Below are positions 18,423 to 29,200 of a DNA stretch of 64,000 bases, piece after piece. Position numbers and translations under genes: made by a program. Each line of letters opens with the position of its first letter. Position 1 is the first letter of the stretch. The notes under the pieces are model-generated. The model made no database searches. It was not told where the DNA came from and saw nothing but the letters and a program-made list of their open reading frames with translations. Origin of the DNA: Legionella nautarum (GTDB lineage: Bacteria > Pseudomonadota > Gammaproteobacteria > Legionellales > Legionellaceae); the NCBI RefSeq assembly GCF_001467895.1, contig NZ_LNYO01000001.1, forward strand, positions 124,001 through 188,000. The letters run 5' to 3'.

Positions 18423-21029
18423 ATGCGAACTGATAAACTCACCTCAAAATTTCAAATGGCTCTAGCAGATGCCCAATCTTTGGCCTTAGGCCGGGACAAT
18501 GGGTTTATTGAGCCAGAACATCTGATGAAAGCGCTGCTTGATCAACAGGGAGGTAGCAGTCGACCTCTATTAACCAAAGCAGGAGTGAATTTATCTCAGT
18601 TACGCAATTTAATTGATCAAGCTTTAGATAGACTACCAAAAGTTGAAGGTACAGGCGGTGATATTCACATCTCCAATGGCCTCAATCGTCTGTTAAACTT
18701 GACTGACAAACTCTCCCAGCAGCGTAAAGACAGCTACATCTCCAGCGAGATTTTTATTTTAGCTGCCGTTAGTGAAGAAGGAAGCCTTGGCAAATTGCTT
18801 AAGCAGGCCGGTGCTAACAAACAGGCTATTGAAAAAGCGATTGATGAAATTCGCGGTGGAGAGACAGTCAATGATCCTAACGCCGAAGAACAAAGACAGG
18901 CTTTAGAAAAATATACCCTCGATTTAACAGAACGTGCGGAACAAGGAAAACTTGATCCCGTCATTGGCCGTGATGATGAAATACGTCGCACCATCCAAGT
19001 CTTACAACGTCGTACCAAAAATAACCCCGTTCTTATCGGTGAGCCAGGTGTGGGTAAAACCGCAATCGTGGAAGGTTTAGCACAGCGCATTGTTAATGGT
19101 GAAGTGCCCGAGGGCTTAAAAGATAAGCGCTTACTCTCATTGGACTTAGGAGCGCTCATCGCCGGCGCTAAATTCCGCGGTGAATTTGAGGAGCGTTTAA
19201 AAGCCGTGCTAAATGATTTAGCCAAGCAAGAAGGACAAATTATTTTATTTATTGACGAATTACACACTATGGTCGGCGCTGGAAAAGCCGAAGGAGCAAT
19301 GGATGCAGGCAATATGTTAAAACCTGCTCTCGCACGAGGCGAACTCCATTGCATCGGCGCAACAACTCTGGATGAGTACCGACAATATATCGAGAAAGAT
19401 GCCGCTTTGGAGCGCCGTTTCCAGAAAGTATTGGTCAAGGAACCGAATGTAGAAGACACGATTGCTATCTTACGCGGTCTACAAGAACGCTATGAAGTCC
19501 ATCATGGGGTGGATATCACCGACCCCGCATTAGTTGCCGCTGCCACTCTTTCGCACCGTTATATTGCTGATCGTCAATTACCGGATAAGGCGATCGATTT
19601 AATCGATGAGGCAGCGAGTAAAATTCGTATGGAAATTGACTCCAAACCCGAAGCCATGGATAAGCTCGAAAGGCGTCTAATTCAACTAAAAATTGAGCGT
19701 GAAGCCTTAAAAAAAGAACATGACGAAGCGTCGAAAAAGCGTTTAAGTGATTTACAAAAAAGCATTGATGAGCTTGAAAAAAATTATGCTGATCTGGAAG
19801 AAGTATGGAAGGCAGAAAAAGCGACTTTACAAGGTGCAAATCAAATTAAAGAATCTTTAGAGCAAGCCAAAATTGAACTGGAAACAGCGCGACGTGCAGG
19901 TGATTTAACTCGTATGTCAGAATTGCAATATGGCCGTATTCCCGAACTTGAAAAGCAATTAGCCCAAGTGCTTGCCAGCGAAAAGGCAGAAAATACGGAA
20001 AGCAAACTCGTCCGTAATAAGGTCACCGAAGAAGAAATTGCCGAAGTAGTTTCTAAATGGACAGGCATTCCCGTCGCCAAAATGCTGGAGGGCGAGAAAG
20101 AAAAGCTCTTACATATGGAAGAGGCTTTGCATAAACGGCTGATTGGCCAAGATGAGGCAGTCGATGCGGTAGCTAATGCAATTCGCCGTTCACGGGCAGG
20201 GTTATCTGATCCCAATCGTCCTATTGGCTCTTTTCTCTTCTTAGGACCCACTGGAGTTGGTAAAACAGAACTCTGTAAAGCACTAGCCGCTTTCCTCTTT
20301 GATACTGAAGAAGCGATGATCCGTATTGATATGTCTGAGTTCATGGAAAAACATTCTGTAGCCCGCTTAATAGGTGCTCCCCCGGGCTATGTCGGCTATG
20401 AAGAAGGAGGCTATCTGACAGAAGCCGTGCGCCGCCGACCTTATTCCGTTATTTTGCTTGATGAGGTTGAAAAAGCGCATAGCGATATCTTTAATGTCCT
20501 CTTGCAAGTGCTAGATGATGGTCGCTTGACGGATGGACAGGGAAGAACCGTTGATTTTCGTAATACGGTGATTGTCATGACTTCGAATTTAGGTTCTCAT
20601 CTCATTCAAGATATGGCAGCTAAATTAAATTACGAACAAATTAAAGCGGCTGTTTTGGAAGTCGTCGGTCAGCATTTCCGCCCTGAATTTATTAACCGCA
20701 TCGATGACACGGTGGTTTTTCATCCCTTGGCAAAAGAGCAAATTGCCAGTATTGCAGCGATTCAGATCGGGCATCTACAGAAGCGCTTGCATCAACAAAA
20801 TATTGAATTAGAGCTCAGCCATAATGCATTAGAACATCTCGCTGAAGCCGGATTTGATCCCGTTTATGGCGCAAGGCCATTAAAAAGAACAATCCAACAG
20901 AAACTTGAAAATCCTCTCGCGCAAGCCCTATTAACGGGGCAATTTCAATCAGGTGATAATATTGAAGTGGTTTGGAAGGATGGACGGTTGCAGTTTAATA
21001 GGGCTAAGCAGGAGAAAACCCAGAAGTAA
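18423..21029 (+). CDS. clpB: ATP-dependent disaggregase ClpB
   Basis: Hexameric AAA+ chaperone that, with DnaK, pulls proteins from aggregates. The 868 residues show the Clp N-domain (about 1-150), the first ATPase with Walker A GEPGVGKT and Walker [12 protein letters not shown], the coiled-coil M domain (about 410-525, Glu/Lys/Leu-rich) that distinguishes ClpB from ClpA, and the second ATPase with GPTGVGKT and [11 protein letters not shown] plus the C-terminal D2 domain. Length matches (E. coli 857). A TATAAT box lies at 18363-18368; no clear sigma-32 promoter was found by eye. Confidence 0.97.
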   Translation: MRTDKLTSKFQMALADAQSLALGRDNGFIEPEHLMKALLDQQGGSSRPLLTKAGVNLSQLRNLIDQALDRLPKVEGTGGDIHISNGLNRLLNLTDKLSQQRKDSYISSEIFILAAVSEEGSLGKLLKQAGANKQAIEKAIDEIRGGETVNDPNAEEQRQALEKYTLDLTERAEQGKLDPVIGRDDEIRRTIQVLQRRTKNNPVLIGEPGVGKTAIVEGLAQRIVNGEVPEGLKDKRLLSLDLGALIAGAKFRGEFEERLKAVLNDLAKQEGQIILFIDELHTMVGAGKAEGAMDAGNMLKPALARGELHCIGATTLDEYRQYIEKDAALERRFQKVLVKEPNVEDTIAILRGLQERYEVHHGVDITDPALVAAATLSHRYIADRQLPDKAIDLIDEAASKIRMEIDSKPEAMDKLERRLIQLKIEREALKKEHDEASKKRLSDLQKSIDELEKNYADLEEVWKAEKATLQGANQIKESLEQAKIELETARRAGDLTRMSELQYGRIPELEKQLAQVLASEKAENTESKLVRNKVTEEEIAEVVSKWTGIPVAKMLEGEKEKLLHMEEALHKRLIGQDEAVDAVANAIRRSRAGLSDPNRPIGSFLFLGPTGVGKTELCKALAAFLFDTEEAMIRIDMSEFMEKHSVARLIGAPPGYVGYEEGGYLTEAVRRRPYSVILLDEVEKAHSDIFNVLLQVLDDGRLTDGQGRTVDFRNTVIVMTSNLGSHLIQDMAAKLNYEQIKAAVLEVVGQHFRPEFINRIDDTVVFHPLAKEQIASIAAIQIGHLQKRLHQQNIELELSHNALEHLAEAGFDPVYGARPLKRTIQQKLENPLAQALLTGQFQSGDNIEVVWKDGRLQFNRAKQEKTQK

Positions 21030-21091
21030 CCTAGACTCTAGATACTCAGCGACCGATGTATCCTAACGATTGTGTCATACTGTAACCTTAC

Positions 21092-21126
21092 TCATCCCTG
21101 TGAAGCTAATAAAATCACAGGGATGA
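21092..21126. terminator. Hairpin between convergent clpB and orphan gene
   Basis: A perfect 12-base-pair stem (TCATCCCTGTGA / TCACAGGGATGA) with an 11-base loop lies 62 bases past the clpB stop and 14 bases past the stop of the converging minus-strand gene. No long T-run on either side; it is probably a bidirectional transcription barrier. Confidence 0.5.
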
Positions 21127-21140
21127 CAACCCTGCAGGCA

Positions 21141-22403
21141 TTACATTACCAAAGACTTAGGCTCATGCTCATAAGACCCTTTGAGCTGGGTAAGTACGCG
21201 CATCATTTGATTTTCATCACCCCACACAGCGAATTTAACTTTGTCCGTTACCCCTCTTCTCATAAATCCTCTAAGATGATCCAGTGTTTTAATAATAAGC
21301 GCCTTGTCTTCTTCTTTTTCTTTATTGAGTGGATTTGAATCGTTGATACTAATAGCAGAGCATAGGGCAGCGCGTAAATGAGGTGTATCCTCTTCATTGC
21401 ATTGGCTCAAACAGAGTAAATACGCACCAAGCAAGATGTTTTTACTGTGTACCGCAAGACAGGTTGTCAGTACCTTTTTAAACTCTCCATCTTCCTTCCA
21501 TTGACCTTCATTATCTGGCGTTTGCATCTGGCCGTTTTTTGTTATGGCCAAATTAGGTACGAAATCTTCAAAAATATCTCGAATAGCGGGAGTGGGTTTT
21601 AATTTATCTAAATCTTCAAATAATTTTTCACGATCGATATACCCTACCTCCTCTAATATTTCCAGCCTATTCATTATTAATACGGACAACTGTTCTATCA
21701 ATCTAGCCACTTTTTTATCAGTTACACTTAAGCTAACCCCCATTGACTCTATGTAAGAAATATAAGCAAGCTGTTTTTTTATCGGAACTTTAGCGAAGCT
21801 TGTATTTACTTTAGCATCCTTAATAATGTCATTAAGCTTTCCAAAAAAATAGGGATCCTTGTTGATATAAGCATACCTGTCCTTACATTTATCTAACTTT
21901 AAGTAGTTTTGTAGCGCTTTGCTACAAAAAAGAATGGTATAAGGATCCAGGTTTGCAAACCCAAAAAGTTCATGCAAAGTATTATATAACTCACAGCTAG
22001 ATACATCTTTATAAGCAACTTTACTAGTAAAAAAAGTTAAGGCGCTTCCTAAACTTGCCTCTAGCTTAGGCTTATAGGAGTCAATAAGACGCAAATAACG
22101 GTGTATAACCACTCCTAAAAGAACTCGTTCGGCCTCAAGACGTACTTCTTCATTCTCCGATTTTAAATCTTTCTTTAGATCGTTAGTTATAGCTTTAATA
22201 AAAGAAATTTGATCTAAACGCAGACTAGCCGCTTCTTTTCCTTGCTCTTTGGCTTTTTCCGTGTAAACTGTCTCAATTTGCTCAATCTTCATCAGAATTT
22301 CTTGCGTGCCTGGAAAATTATATAAGCCTGCATGATTGGTAAAATTGACACGCAATTCATTGGTTTCTTCCTGAATCTCTTTATAATACGGCGTCTTATA
22401 CAC
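21141..22403 (-). CDS. Orphan 420-residue protein
   Basis: I do not recognise this protein. It is soluble and mostly helical, with charged stretches near 35-90 (KIEQIETVYTEKAKEQGKEA and onward) and at 380-400. There is no signal peptide, membrane segment, nucleotide-binding loop or obvious catalytic motif. Eleven bases separate it from an upstream orphan gene (22415-22975), so the two are probably one transcription unit. The C-terminus (YEHEPKSLVM) is short and only mildly acidic. A secreted or host-directed role is conceivable in a Legionella-like organism but not shown by the sequence. Confidence 0.6.
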   Translation of the reverse strand: MYKTPYYKEIQEETNELRVNFTNHAGLYNFPGTQEILMKIEQIETVYTEKAKEQGKEAASLRLDQISFIKAITNDLKKDLKSENEEVRLEAERVLLGVVIHRYLRLIDSYKPKLEASLGSALTFFTSKVAYKDVSSCELYNTLHELFGFANLDPYTILFCSKALQNYLKLDKCKDRYAYINKDPYFFGKLNDIIKDAKVNTSFAKVPIKKQLAYISYIESMGVSLSVTDKKVARLIEQLSVLIMNRLEILEEVGYIDREKLFEDLDKLKPTPAIRDIFEDFVPNLAITKNGQMQTPDNEGQWKEDGEFKKVLTTCLAVHSKNILLGAYLLCLSQCNEEDTPHLRAALCSAISINDSNPLNKEKEEDKALIIKTLDHLRGFMRRGVTDKVKFAVWGDENQMMRVLTQLKGSYEHEPKSLVM

Positions 22404-22414
22404 CCTTACTCTCC

Positions 22415-22975
22415 TTAAAAAATCTTTTTCATGTTCGTTTCGCTCCTCAAATCTGGCAAACCACTCGTCCAGGATGAATATTCGGAGGGAGGATGACGTC
22501 GTTGCGTGTAAATTTTTCCTTGCATTTCAGCAGGAAAGGCTTCATATAATGCTTGTAATATACGAAATCTTCGATTGCGAAATACCCAATAAGAAAAATC
22601 ACTTAGCTCCTCTAAGCTGCTCTTATAAAGAGTTTGATCTATATTGGATAGCGATCTAACACCTAGCTGTTCCTGAAATAGAGTTAATAATGGTTTGTTC
22701 AAAAGCCACTGCAAACTGCTGTCATATTGATGCCAAAGGTAGATATGGATTCCGATCAAGACTAATTTTTTTGTTGCTATACTTGCGTCTGTATAATACT
22801 CAAGTCCTTCTGCAACTTTCTTAATCAATTGAGCATCAGTGAGAACGCGAGTGGGGATAGTCGCGGGGAAACAAGCAGTGAAAAAACACCCAAACGAATG
22901 CTGCTTTGCGTACGCCTTCGCCAGTTTTTTTGGGAAAATTTTTGCACTCTCTTGCAATTCGGCAAACTCAAGCAC
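22415..22975 (-). CDS. Orphan 186-residue protein
   Basis: I do not recognise this protein. It begins MLEFAELQESAKIFPKKLAK and is rich in aromatic residues (several Tyr/Trp/Phe in the middle third, for example HIYLWHQYDSSLQWLL). There is no signal peptide or clear membrane helix. The C-terminal 35 residues are Ser/Pro/Arg-rich and look disordered. It lies 11 bases upstream of the 420-residue orphan, and the pair forms an isolated accessory block between clpB and mpl. Confidence 0.55.
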   Translation of the reverse strand: MLEFAELQESAKIFPKKLAKAYAKQHSFGCFFTACFPATIPTRVLTDAQLIKKVAEGLEYYTDASIATKKLVLIGIHIYLWHQYDSSLQWLLNKPLLTLFQEQLGVRSLSNIDQTLYKSSLEELSDFSYWVFRNRRFRILQALYEAFPAEMQGKIYTQRRHPPSEYSSWTSGLPDLRSETNMKKIF

Positions 22976-23241
22976 GGTTCCTTCTCCCCTATAAAACTGC
23001 TATCCCTAACAACATATTCTGAGTAACCTTTTTATTTTTATAACAACCTGTTGAAGAATTTGCAATAAATTTCACTGAGAAGAGTTAGGGATGGGGAGTA
23101 GTTTTCATGCCTACTTACCGCGTCTTCTCCGCGGTAGGTAGGGACGACAGTAGAGTTTACAACAACGCCGAACAAGTCGCGGGACGTGAGGATAAAGTTA
23201 GTCGCGGGGATTCACCAGATTGTAGACCTTGTAGCTTTACC

Positions 23242-24603
23242 CTACCCAGCAAAGCGCGCATCTACACGCGCAGTTAACTGTGAATGAATATTATCAAAAC
23301 CACGATTTGACATAATCAATACCGCATCACCAGGCTGAACCTTATCTACAATAGCGTCAACAATGCCAGCAGTATTTGGAAATATTTCATGGGGGCAAGT
23401 CCAACCTTTGGCTACTTTTTGCAAATCAAATTGGGGTTCTAATACATAAGCCCCATCAACAGGTGCTAAGGCACCGGCCATTGCCTCGGCATGAACGCCT
23501 GTTTTCATGGTGTAAGAAGCAAATTCTAACACGGCAAATATACGTTTATGTCGACCACTATGTTTCAATGCAGCAATCGTTTTTGTTATCGCTGTTGGAT
23601 GATGGGCAAAATCATCATAAATAGTCACACCATGTCGATCTGATTTAACCTCTAAACGTCTTTTAACGGGTTGGAAATCTTCTAAGGCTTGTGCTGCGAC
23701 CTTTATATCCACACCAGCATGTGAGCTCGCTGCGAGGGCTGCCAATCCGTTTTCAATATTAAATTGCCCAATTAGCGGCCAATTCACCTCAGCAACTGCT
23801 TCTCCTTTATGCCAGATACGAAAAGATTGACCACTGTCATTGAGTAATTCAGCGCGCCAAACCGCTTCACCTTGAAAAGCAAGATCTTCCACCTCTGAAA
23901 ATACTCCGCGCTTTAGTACTTCGTTCAGCGCTGCATCATCGCGTGGTTTAATTACAACGCCTTTGTTAGGAATCGTTTTTAAATAATAATGGAATTGCTG
24001 CTGGATAGACGGAAGATCGCTATAAATATCCGCATGATCAAATTCCAAATTATTCAAAATAGCAACCTCAGGTCGATAATGCATAAGTTTGGGGCGCTTA
24101 TCAAAAAAAGCAGAATCATACTCATCGGCTTCAATAACAAACCAATCGCCCTGCCCTAAATAAGCACTGGTATTAAAATTTGGTGCTACTCCACCAATAA
24201 GGAAACCAGGTTGCTTACCTGCTTGTTGTAGGATAAAAGCAAGCATCGAAGTAGTTGTTGTTTTGCCATGGGTTCCTGAAACGGCTAAAACGCGATAACG
24301 AGTTAGTATATTTTCGGCTAACCATTGCGGGCCAGAAATATAATTTTTTCCTGCATTAAGTACGGCTTCGAGAACAGGCATACCACGTTTGATCGCATTT
24401 CCTACAATCACACAATCTGCTTTTAAGGCTTGACTGCTATCTTCATAACCTTCAGTCCATTCAACCTGCTTGGCTTGCAATAAATCACTCACCGGGGGAT
24501 AGCAATTCGCATCACAACCAGTCACCTTAAAACCAGCTTCTCGCGCTAATATAGCTAAAGCACTCATAAAGGTTCCACCAATCCCTAAAATATGTAAATG
24601 CAT
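23242..24603 (-). CDS. mpl: UDP-N-acetylmuramate:L-alanyl-gamma-D-glutamyl-meso-DAP ligase
   Basis: Murein-recycling ligase that joins recovered tripeptide to UDP-MurNAc. The 453 residues begin with HLHILGIGGTFMSALAILA, a MurC-like Rossmann motif, then the ATP loop SGTHGKTTTTSML (about 109-121), the VIEADEYDSAFFD block (about 171-183) and YDDFAHHPTAI near 330. The EYDSAFFDKRPK segment and the length distinguish Mpl from MurC. It appears to be transcribed after the small membrane-protein gene upstream on the same strand. Confidence 0.94.
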   Translation of the reverse strand: MHLHILGIGGTFMSALAILAREAGFKVTGCDANCYPPVSDLLQAKQVEWTEGYEDSSQALKADCVIVGNAIKRGMPVLEAVLNAGKNYISGPQWLAENILTRYRVLAVSGTHGKTTTTSMLAFILQQAGKQPGFLIGGVAPNFNTSAYLGQGDWFVIEADEYDSAFFDKRPKLMHYRPEVAILNNLEFDHADIYSDLPSIQQQFHYYLKTIPNKGVVIKPRDDAALNEVLKRGVFSEVEDLAFQGEAVWRAELLNDSGQSFRIWHKGEAVAEVNWPLIGQFNIENGLAALAASSHAGVDIKVAAQALEDFQPVKRRLEVKSDRHGVTIYDDFAHHPTAITKTIAALKHSGRHKRIFAVLEFASYTMKTGVHAEAMAGALAPVDGAYVLEPQFDLQKVAKGWTCPHEIFPNTAGIVDAIVDKVQPGDAVLIMSNRGFDNIHSQLTARVDARFAG

Positions 24604-24631
24604 TTGTTCTCCAGGAGTGTTCGTTTTACTC

Positions 24632-25174
24632 TCATTGCCAAAATGAAACAGTCAAAATACTACACGCTAATAAGCCAAAACTTCCTAATACAGCGCTTAA
24701 ATAATCCACATCCAAAGCGTGTTTATAAATATGCACTGTCACTAAAAATTGCCATATTGTTAGCAACATGGTCAAAATTAAATACAGAATCGCTATAAAA
24801 AAGCCTAATACTTGATTTAGATTCGCATCCACCAGTATTGGTGTCACTATCAACAATGGGAAGGCGAAAAAATGGATTATCATGTGACTAATTAAAAGAG
24901 CTGTCAAGGTTTGTAGCAAACGAGCAGCTTTGCCATTAATTTTTAGCAAAACATAGGTATAGACAAAATAAGAGAAAACTAGGGTTAGACCCGATAAAGT
25001 AGAGACGATTGGATTAAATTCTTGTTTAATATCAGCAAGATACCATTGAAGGACAATGATTATAAAAAATAAAACTGAGACAACAATTAACAACAGCAAT
25101 GAATAAGGGGTATTCTCCGGACTCTCTTTTAAGATGGCAACTTGCCAATATCGCTTAAAAACTGCCTCCCACAT
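24632..25174 (-). CDS. Conserved-looking membrane protein with five helices
   Basis: A hydrophobic protein of about 180 residues (start at the ATG at 25174, preceded by AGGA at eight bases; a TTG six codons upstream is the alternative). Five membrane segments are visible, at roughly 24-43, 59-78, 88-112, 122-147 and 160-178. The topology resembles the Yip1-domain group of small membrane proteins, but no diagnostic motif was found, so no function is given. It lies 28 bases upstream of mpl on the same strand and is probably co-transcribed with it. Confidence 0.7.
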   Translation of the reverse strand: MWEAVFKRYWQVAILKESPENTPYSLLLLIVVSVLFFIIIVLQWYLADIKQEFNPIVSTLSGLTLVFSYFVYTYVLLKINGKAARLLQTLTALLISHMIIHFFAFPLLIVTPILVDANLNQVLGFFIAILYLILTMLLTIWQFLVTVHIYKHALDVDYLSAVLGSFGLLACSILTVSFWQ

Positions 25175-25420
25175 AAAAAATATCCTATTCAATGAGTCCT
25201 TGTTTTGATGCAGAAATATTAATTTCTTGTTTTGATAGTCATTATATCGGGAAAATATATTTTTTCTTTATACTCTGAATGATTCGCCTGAACAACACGC
25301 TTGCTACTAGGAATTCGTGAGTCGACACGTAGGTTGGGCTTTGGACAACACGTGGCAGGAGGATGAGCCAAGACCCATAGCCGTTAGACTAAGGGGATTT
25401 ACCTAACCCCGTTCGAGCTC

Positions 25421-25612
25421 TCAGATAGCGATCTAAAGTATTTGTATTCATTTTATCCCGTTCAGCCTGAGGAGCACGCATGGCGTGCGTCTCGAAGCCT
25501 GTCCTGAGGCTCGCGAAGGCTTGTCCAGAGGCTCGCGAAGGCCTGCCCTGAAACTCGCAAAGACCTGCCCTGAGGCTCTCGAAGGGCTTGTCCTGAAGCT
25601 CTCCCTTCAAGA
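25421..25612 (+). repeat. Dispersed MITE/BIME-like repeat, copy 3, with 22-base tandem
   Basis: Left part and arm A of the dispersed repeat (CCCGTTCAGCCTGAGGAGCA with hairpin GCACGCATGGCGTGC), followed by about five tandem 22-base units of the type CCTGTCCTGAGGCTCGCGAAGG beginning at 25498, 25520, 25542, 25564 and 25587. Arm B and the right end are missing. It fills most of the 528-base gap between the membrane-protein gene and the next plus-strand gene; an apparent 73-codon minus-strand frame here (25389-25610) is only repeat translation. Confidence 0.75.
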
Positions 25613-25702
25613 GATTGTTTTAGCCCAACATTTATTTTTCATTTTATGCCTATACTTTTTTTGACACTTTACCAAATTAATTGCTATTACAAGGAAAATA
25701 AG

Positions 25703-26263
25703 ATGCGTCTAAACTTAATTAAACCGACAGCACTCTCTCCTGAGCAAAAAGATCTTTATCAGGATATGAAAAAAGGAATTGAAAGTCATTTTAAAGGGTT
25801 TAAGGCCATCGAGGTCGATGGTTCTCTTATTGGACCTTGGATTCCTTGGTTAAAATATCCAAAATTTGGAGGCCCGATGTGGGAGCTCGTTAAATCGCTT
25901 TCCTTATCTCCCCGTTTACCTAAATCAGTAAGAGAAGTTTCAATTCTCACTGTGGGTGCTAAATTTCATGCCTCCTATGAATTGTATGCCCATATTTTGA
26001 TGAGTCAAAATGAGGGTTTAGATGATGAAATGATTACCACTATGGTGGCTGGCCAACGCCCAACTCATTTAGGCGAAGAAGAAGCCCTGGCCTATGATTT
26101 AACTTCTTCTTTACTTGATGGCGGCGTTTTACCCGAGTGGATTTATAAAAAAAGCGTAGCTCAATTTGGTGAAGAAGGCACCACGGAATTAATTTATCTT
26201 GTGGGTCTTTATTGCATGGTCTGTTTGACACTCAATGGTTTTGATATTCCAGTGCCTGAATAG
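25703..26263 (+). CDS. Carboxymuconolactone decarboxylase-like protein
   Basis: A protein of about 186 residues starting at the ATG at 25703 (AAGGA eight bases before; a frame extending 19 codons upstream is unlikely). The helical core (REVSILTVGAKFHASYELYAHILMS split over two helices) has the E-x-x-x-H pattern of the CMD/AhpD-like fold. The CxxC redox pair of AhpD is absent, so it is more like the CMD branch that acts without disulphide chemistry. The substrate is unknown. It converges with the YhdP-type gene and their 3' ends overlap by 32 bases. Confidence 0.75.
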   Translation: MRLNLIKPTALSPEQKDLYQDMKKGIESHFKGFKAIEVDGSLIGPWIPWLKYPKFGGPMWELVKSLSLSPRLPKSVREVSILTVGAKFHASYELYAHILMSQNEGLDDEMITTMVAGQRPTHLGEEEALAYDLTSSLLDGGVLPEWIYKKSVAQFGEEGTTELIYLVGLYCMVCLTLNGFDIPVPE

Positions 26264-29200
26264 AACGGCTAGTCGAGGGAGGATGATTAGCTCGAGCTGC
26301 ATAGGCTGCAGCTAGGCGTTTTCTAATAATATTGACCTCTTCGACCATCGGTTGTTTCCAAGGTCCTGAAATTTTATAAGAATAACCACTAATTTTCTGC
26401 ATACCCTGATTAATTATCTTGCTTGCTACCCAGGTTGCAAAACCGGCCACGGGGCCCCCTGCAATTGTCGCCACTACCGGTAAGCTTGCTGTGATGTGAG
26501 GCGAAATTCTTAAATCCACATTATACAATTGCTTAGTAATATCTAAATTCCCTTTCATCGAAGCATAAGCTACAGGGCCATCAATATAACTATCCTGGGT
26601 CGTCATAACACCATTAGTAATGTTAAAACTACCTTCTAAATGATCAAAGCTATAGCCGCCTTTCGATAGATCACTAAAATCTAATTTAAGACGTCGGGGT
26701 ATGGTTTGCAAACTAAGGATGCTCAAAAGTTTACCCAAGCCCAGTTTTTCTTCTGTTTCCGAACTTAAATTGGTGATACGTCCTCCTTTAAAGTTTATGG
26801 CTAGATCACCATTTATTTTTGCCAAGGAGAAATCATGCAGCGCACCGGGCCATCCGCCCTGAAAACGTAAATCCCCCTGCTTTGCCTCAACGGCTGGGCT
26901 GATTTTCCAACGCTGTAGACTTGTTGCTAAGTCATTGATATGTAAATCAGCCTGCAACTTCGTCGTATTGGCTTTCCCGACCTGCTTCCACTCACCTTTA
27001 GCAGTCAAGAAATAGGAAGGAGAGGTTATTTGACAGGATTCAAGATGCCAACGATCAGGAGTCGCCTTCCCTTTTAAACTGACATCCCCTAAATCTAAGG
27101 CACCTAATTGAAAAGAGGCTATGCGTAAATTTAAGTTGGGCAGATCGATGGGTTTTAAAGTCGATTTGGCTTGCAGTTCCGTTGATTTCACCTCAGTGGA
27201 TTTATTTTCCAGATGCAATTTATCAAATTGCCCTGTTAAGGTATTTGAAGAGGGTTTGTAGTGCAAATTAGCTTTTAGCGTCGAGTGATTTAAGCGAATT
27301 GACCAATCCCCGCTAGTTAACTTTGTTGCTTTGACAGCTAACTCATCGTAGTTTTCTTTCCATATTTTTGCTTTTTGCAACTTAAGATCGATTAAATTTA
27401 ATGAATCTACTAAGGTACTTTTACCGGTTAATGCAGCTAACTTCGCTTTGACCTTTAGCCATTGGTCTAATTCAAAATCAGATAGGGCACCTACTAATTG
27501 AAGCCCAGGCTTAGCTCCCTTAGCCTTCCCACTTCCCAAACGGATTTCCCCTTTCTGCAGTGCAAATATACCACTTAGTCGAGAAAACCATAAATCGCTG
27601 CTCAATTGATTATCATAGTTAAATCGCAGTCTCACTGTCCGTTGTGCATTGAAATCAATATCGACTCTAAGTGGTGTTTTTTTCTCAACTGTTTTACCCA
27701 AAGGTGCGGGTAAATCAATACCAAGGCCAGCCAAAGAGGTGCTCACATGGAGATGATCTAAATCGTTTGGATCATCGGTTAACTGTAGCAGCCCCTCTAT
27801 CCCTAGCCTGCCATGCATAATGGATAAAATCGGTAAATTAAATTTTTTGTTGAGTACCTCAATATTAGGCTCCCCTGCTATTTTGACCTCAGTATAAGGA
27901 ACAGGTTGATGGACAGATTGTATGGCTAATGTCACAGGATTATTTAAAATCTGCGCTTGTAGACGGCTACCTAAAACACCACTTTGATCAAAGCGCAAAT
28001 CACCACTCAACTCTTCTAACTCCACATCGTCCATGTTGTGATGGACATCGACTTTATTATTTTTAAACTGAAGCTCACCAAGAACTAAAATATTGTCATT
28101 TTCAGGATAAAGGGGCGCTTCTAATTTGAAATCTAAATCAAGTAAACCGCGAGTTTTGAGCCTATTTAAAGCAGATAATTTTTTTTGCAGCGGCGAATTC
28201 ATTATGTAAGACAAGGCTTTTTCAGCGGAAGTATTCATTTTACTATGAACCAGTAATACTTCTCGATCCGAGCCTAAATGGGTCACCAGCACCGATCCCT
28301 GATTCGTTTTCACATCTTTTAAATAAGCATTAACAATATTTGCTTCTAAAGTACGTTTATTAACCTCTAAATAGGCATCAATATTTTTGGTCACCGGCCA
28401 GTTTGGCGAAAACACTAAATCAACCCCCCTTAAGTGACTTTTAATCGCAAACTCCCCTGCCTTTTTGTCAAAAGGAAAATCAGCTAACGCGCCGTTAACA
28501 TTAATTTTTCCTTCGATCTTGCCTATTCGTTTGATATCACGTTTTAACCAGGTATTTAATTTAGGTTTTAGGTATTTGGAAGGTAAATATGGCAGCAATC
28601 GTTGCGCGTTTTTTGCTGAAAATTCACCGGTTAAATTTAATTGGCCTGAAGAATTGGCAGTCATTTTATCCAACACCCCTCTTAAATTCAGGAGTAGATT
28701 ACGATGATTGATAATAAAATGATCCAGATTAATGCGTAAACCATCGTTCATGGTTTGCCAATTAATCGCGGCACTCAGAACAGATAATGTCATCGAAGGT
28801 TGATTTTTTTGTGAAATCACGGTTTTATCGCCGGCCAACTGCAACATCCCTTGCTGAGCTTGCCAATGAAGGGCTCCCGAAAGATTATCAATGCCTGGAT
28901 AATCAGGCTGTGATGGCCAACCTAAATTGGAAAAATTAGTCAGTACGCTGTCGAGTTTGCCTTGCTTAATTTGCAGTTGCGTATCATGAAATAGGCCATG
29001 AGGCTTCATCGCTAATACTGGAGTTAAGGCTTGCGGCCAAGTAACGTCTATCGATAGCAAAGAGTCGAGTACGATATTTTTCAGGTACAATGAATAAGTA
29101 TCATTCGTTTTTTGGTAACGCAGCATCAAACTATTCTTAGGCCAAAAAATATCGCCTAGGCGTAAATGAATCTGGTCCCCCGTTAATTCCCAACCTTCAG

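Noticed and set aside
18734-20344. Long minus-strand frames of 107-241 codons inside clpB
   Set aside because: Antisense shadows of clpB codon usage; no ribosome-binding site and Ser/Ala-rich composition typical of reverse-frame artefacts.
25498-25606. CRISPR-like spaced repeats
   Set aside because: The 22-base units are directly adjacent without spacers and no cas gene is present.
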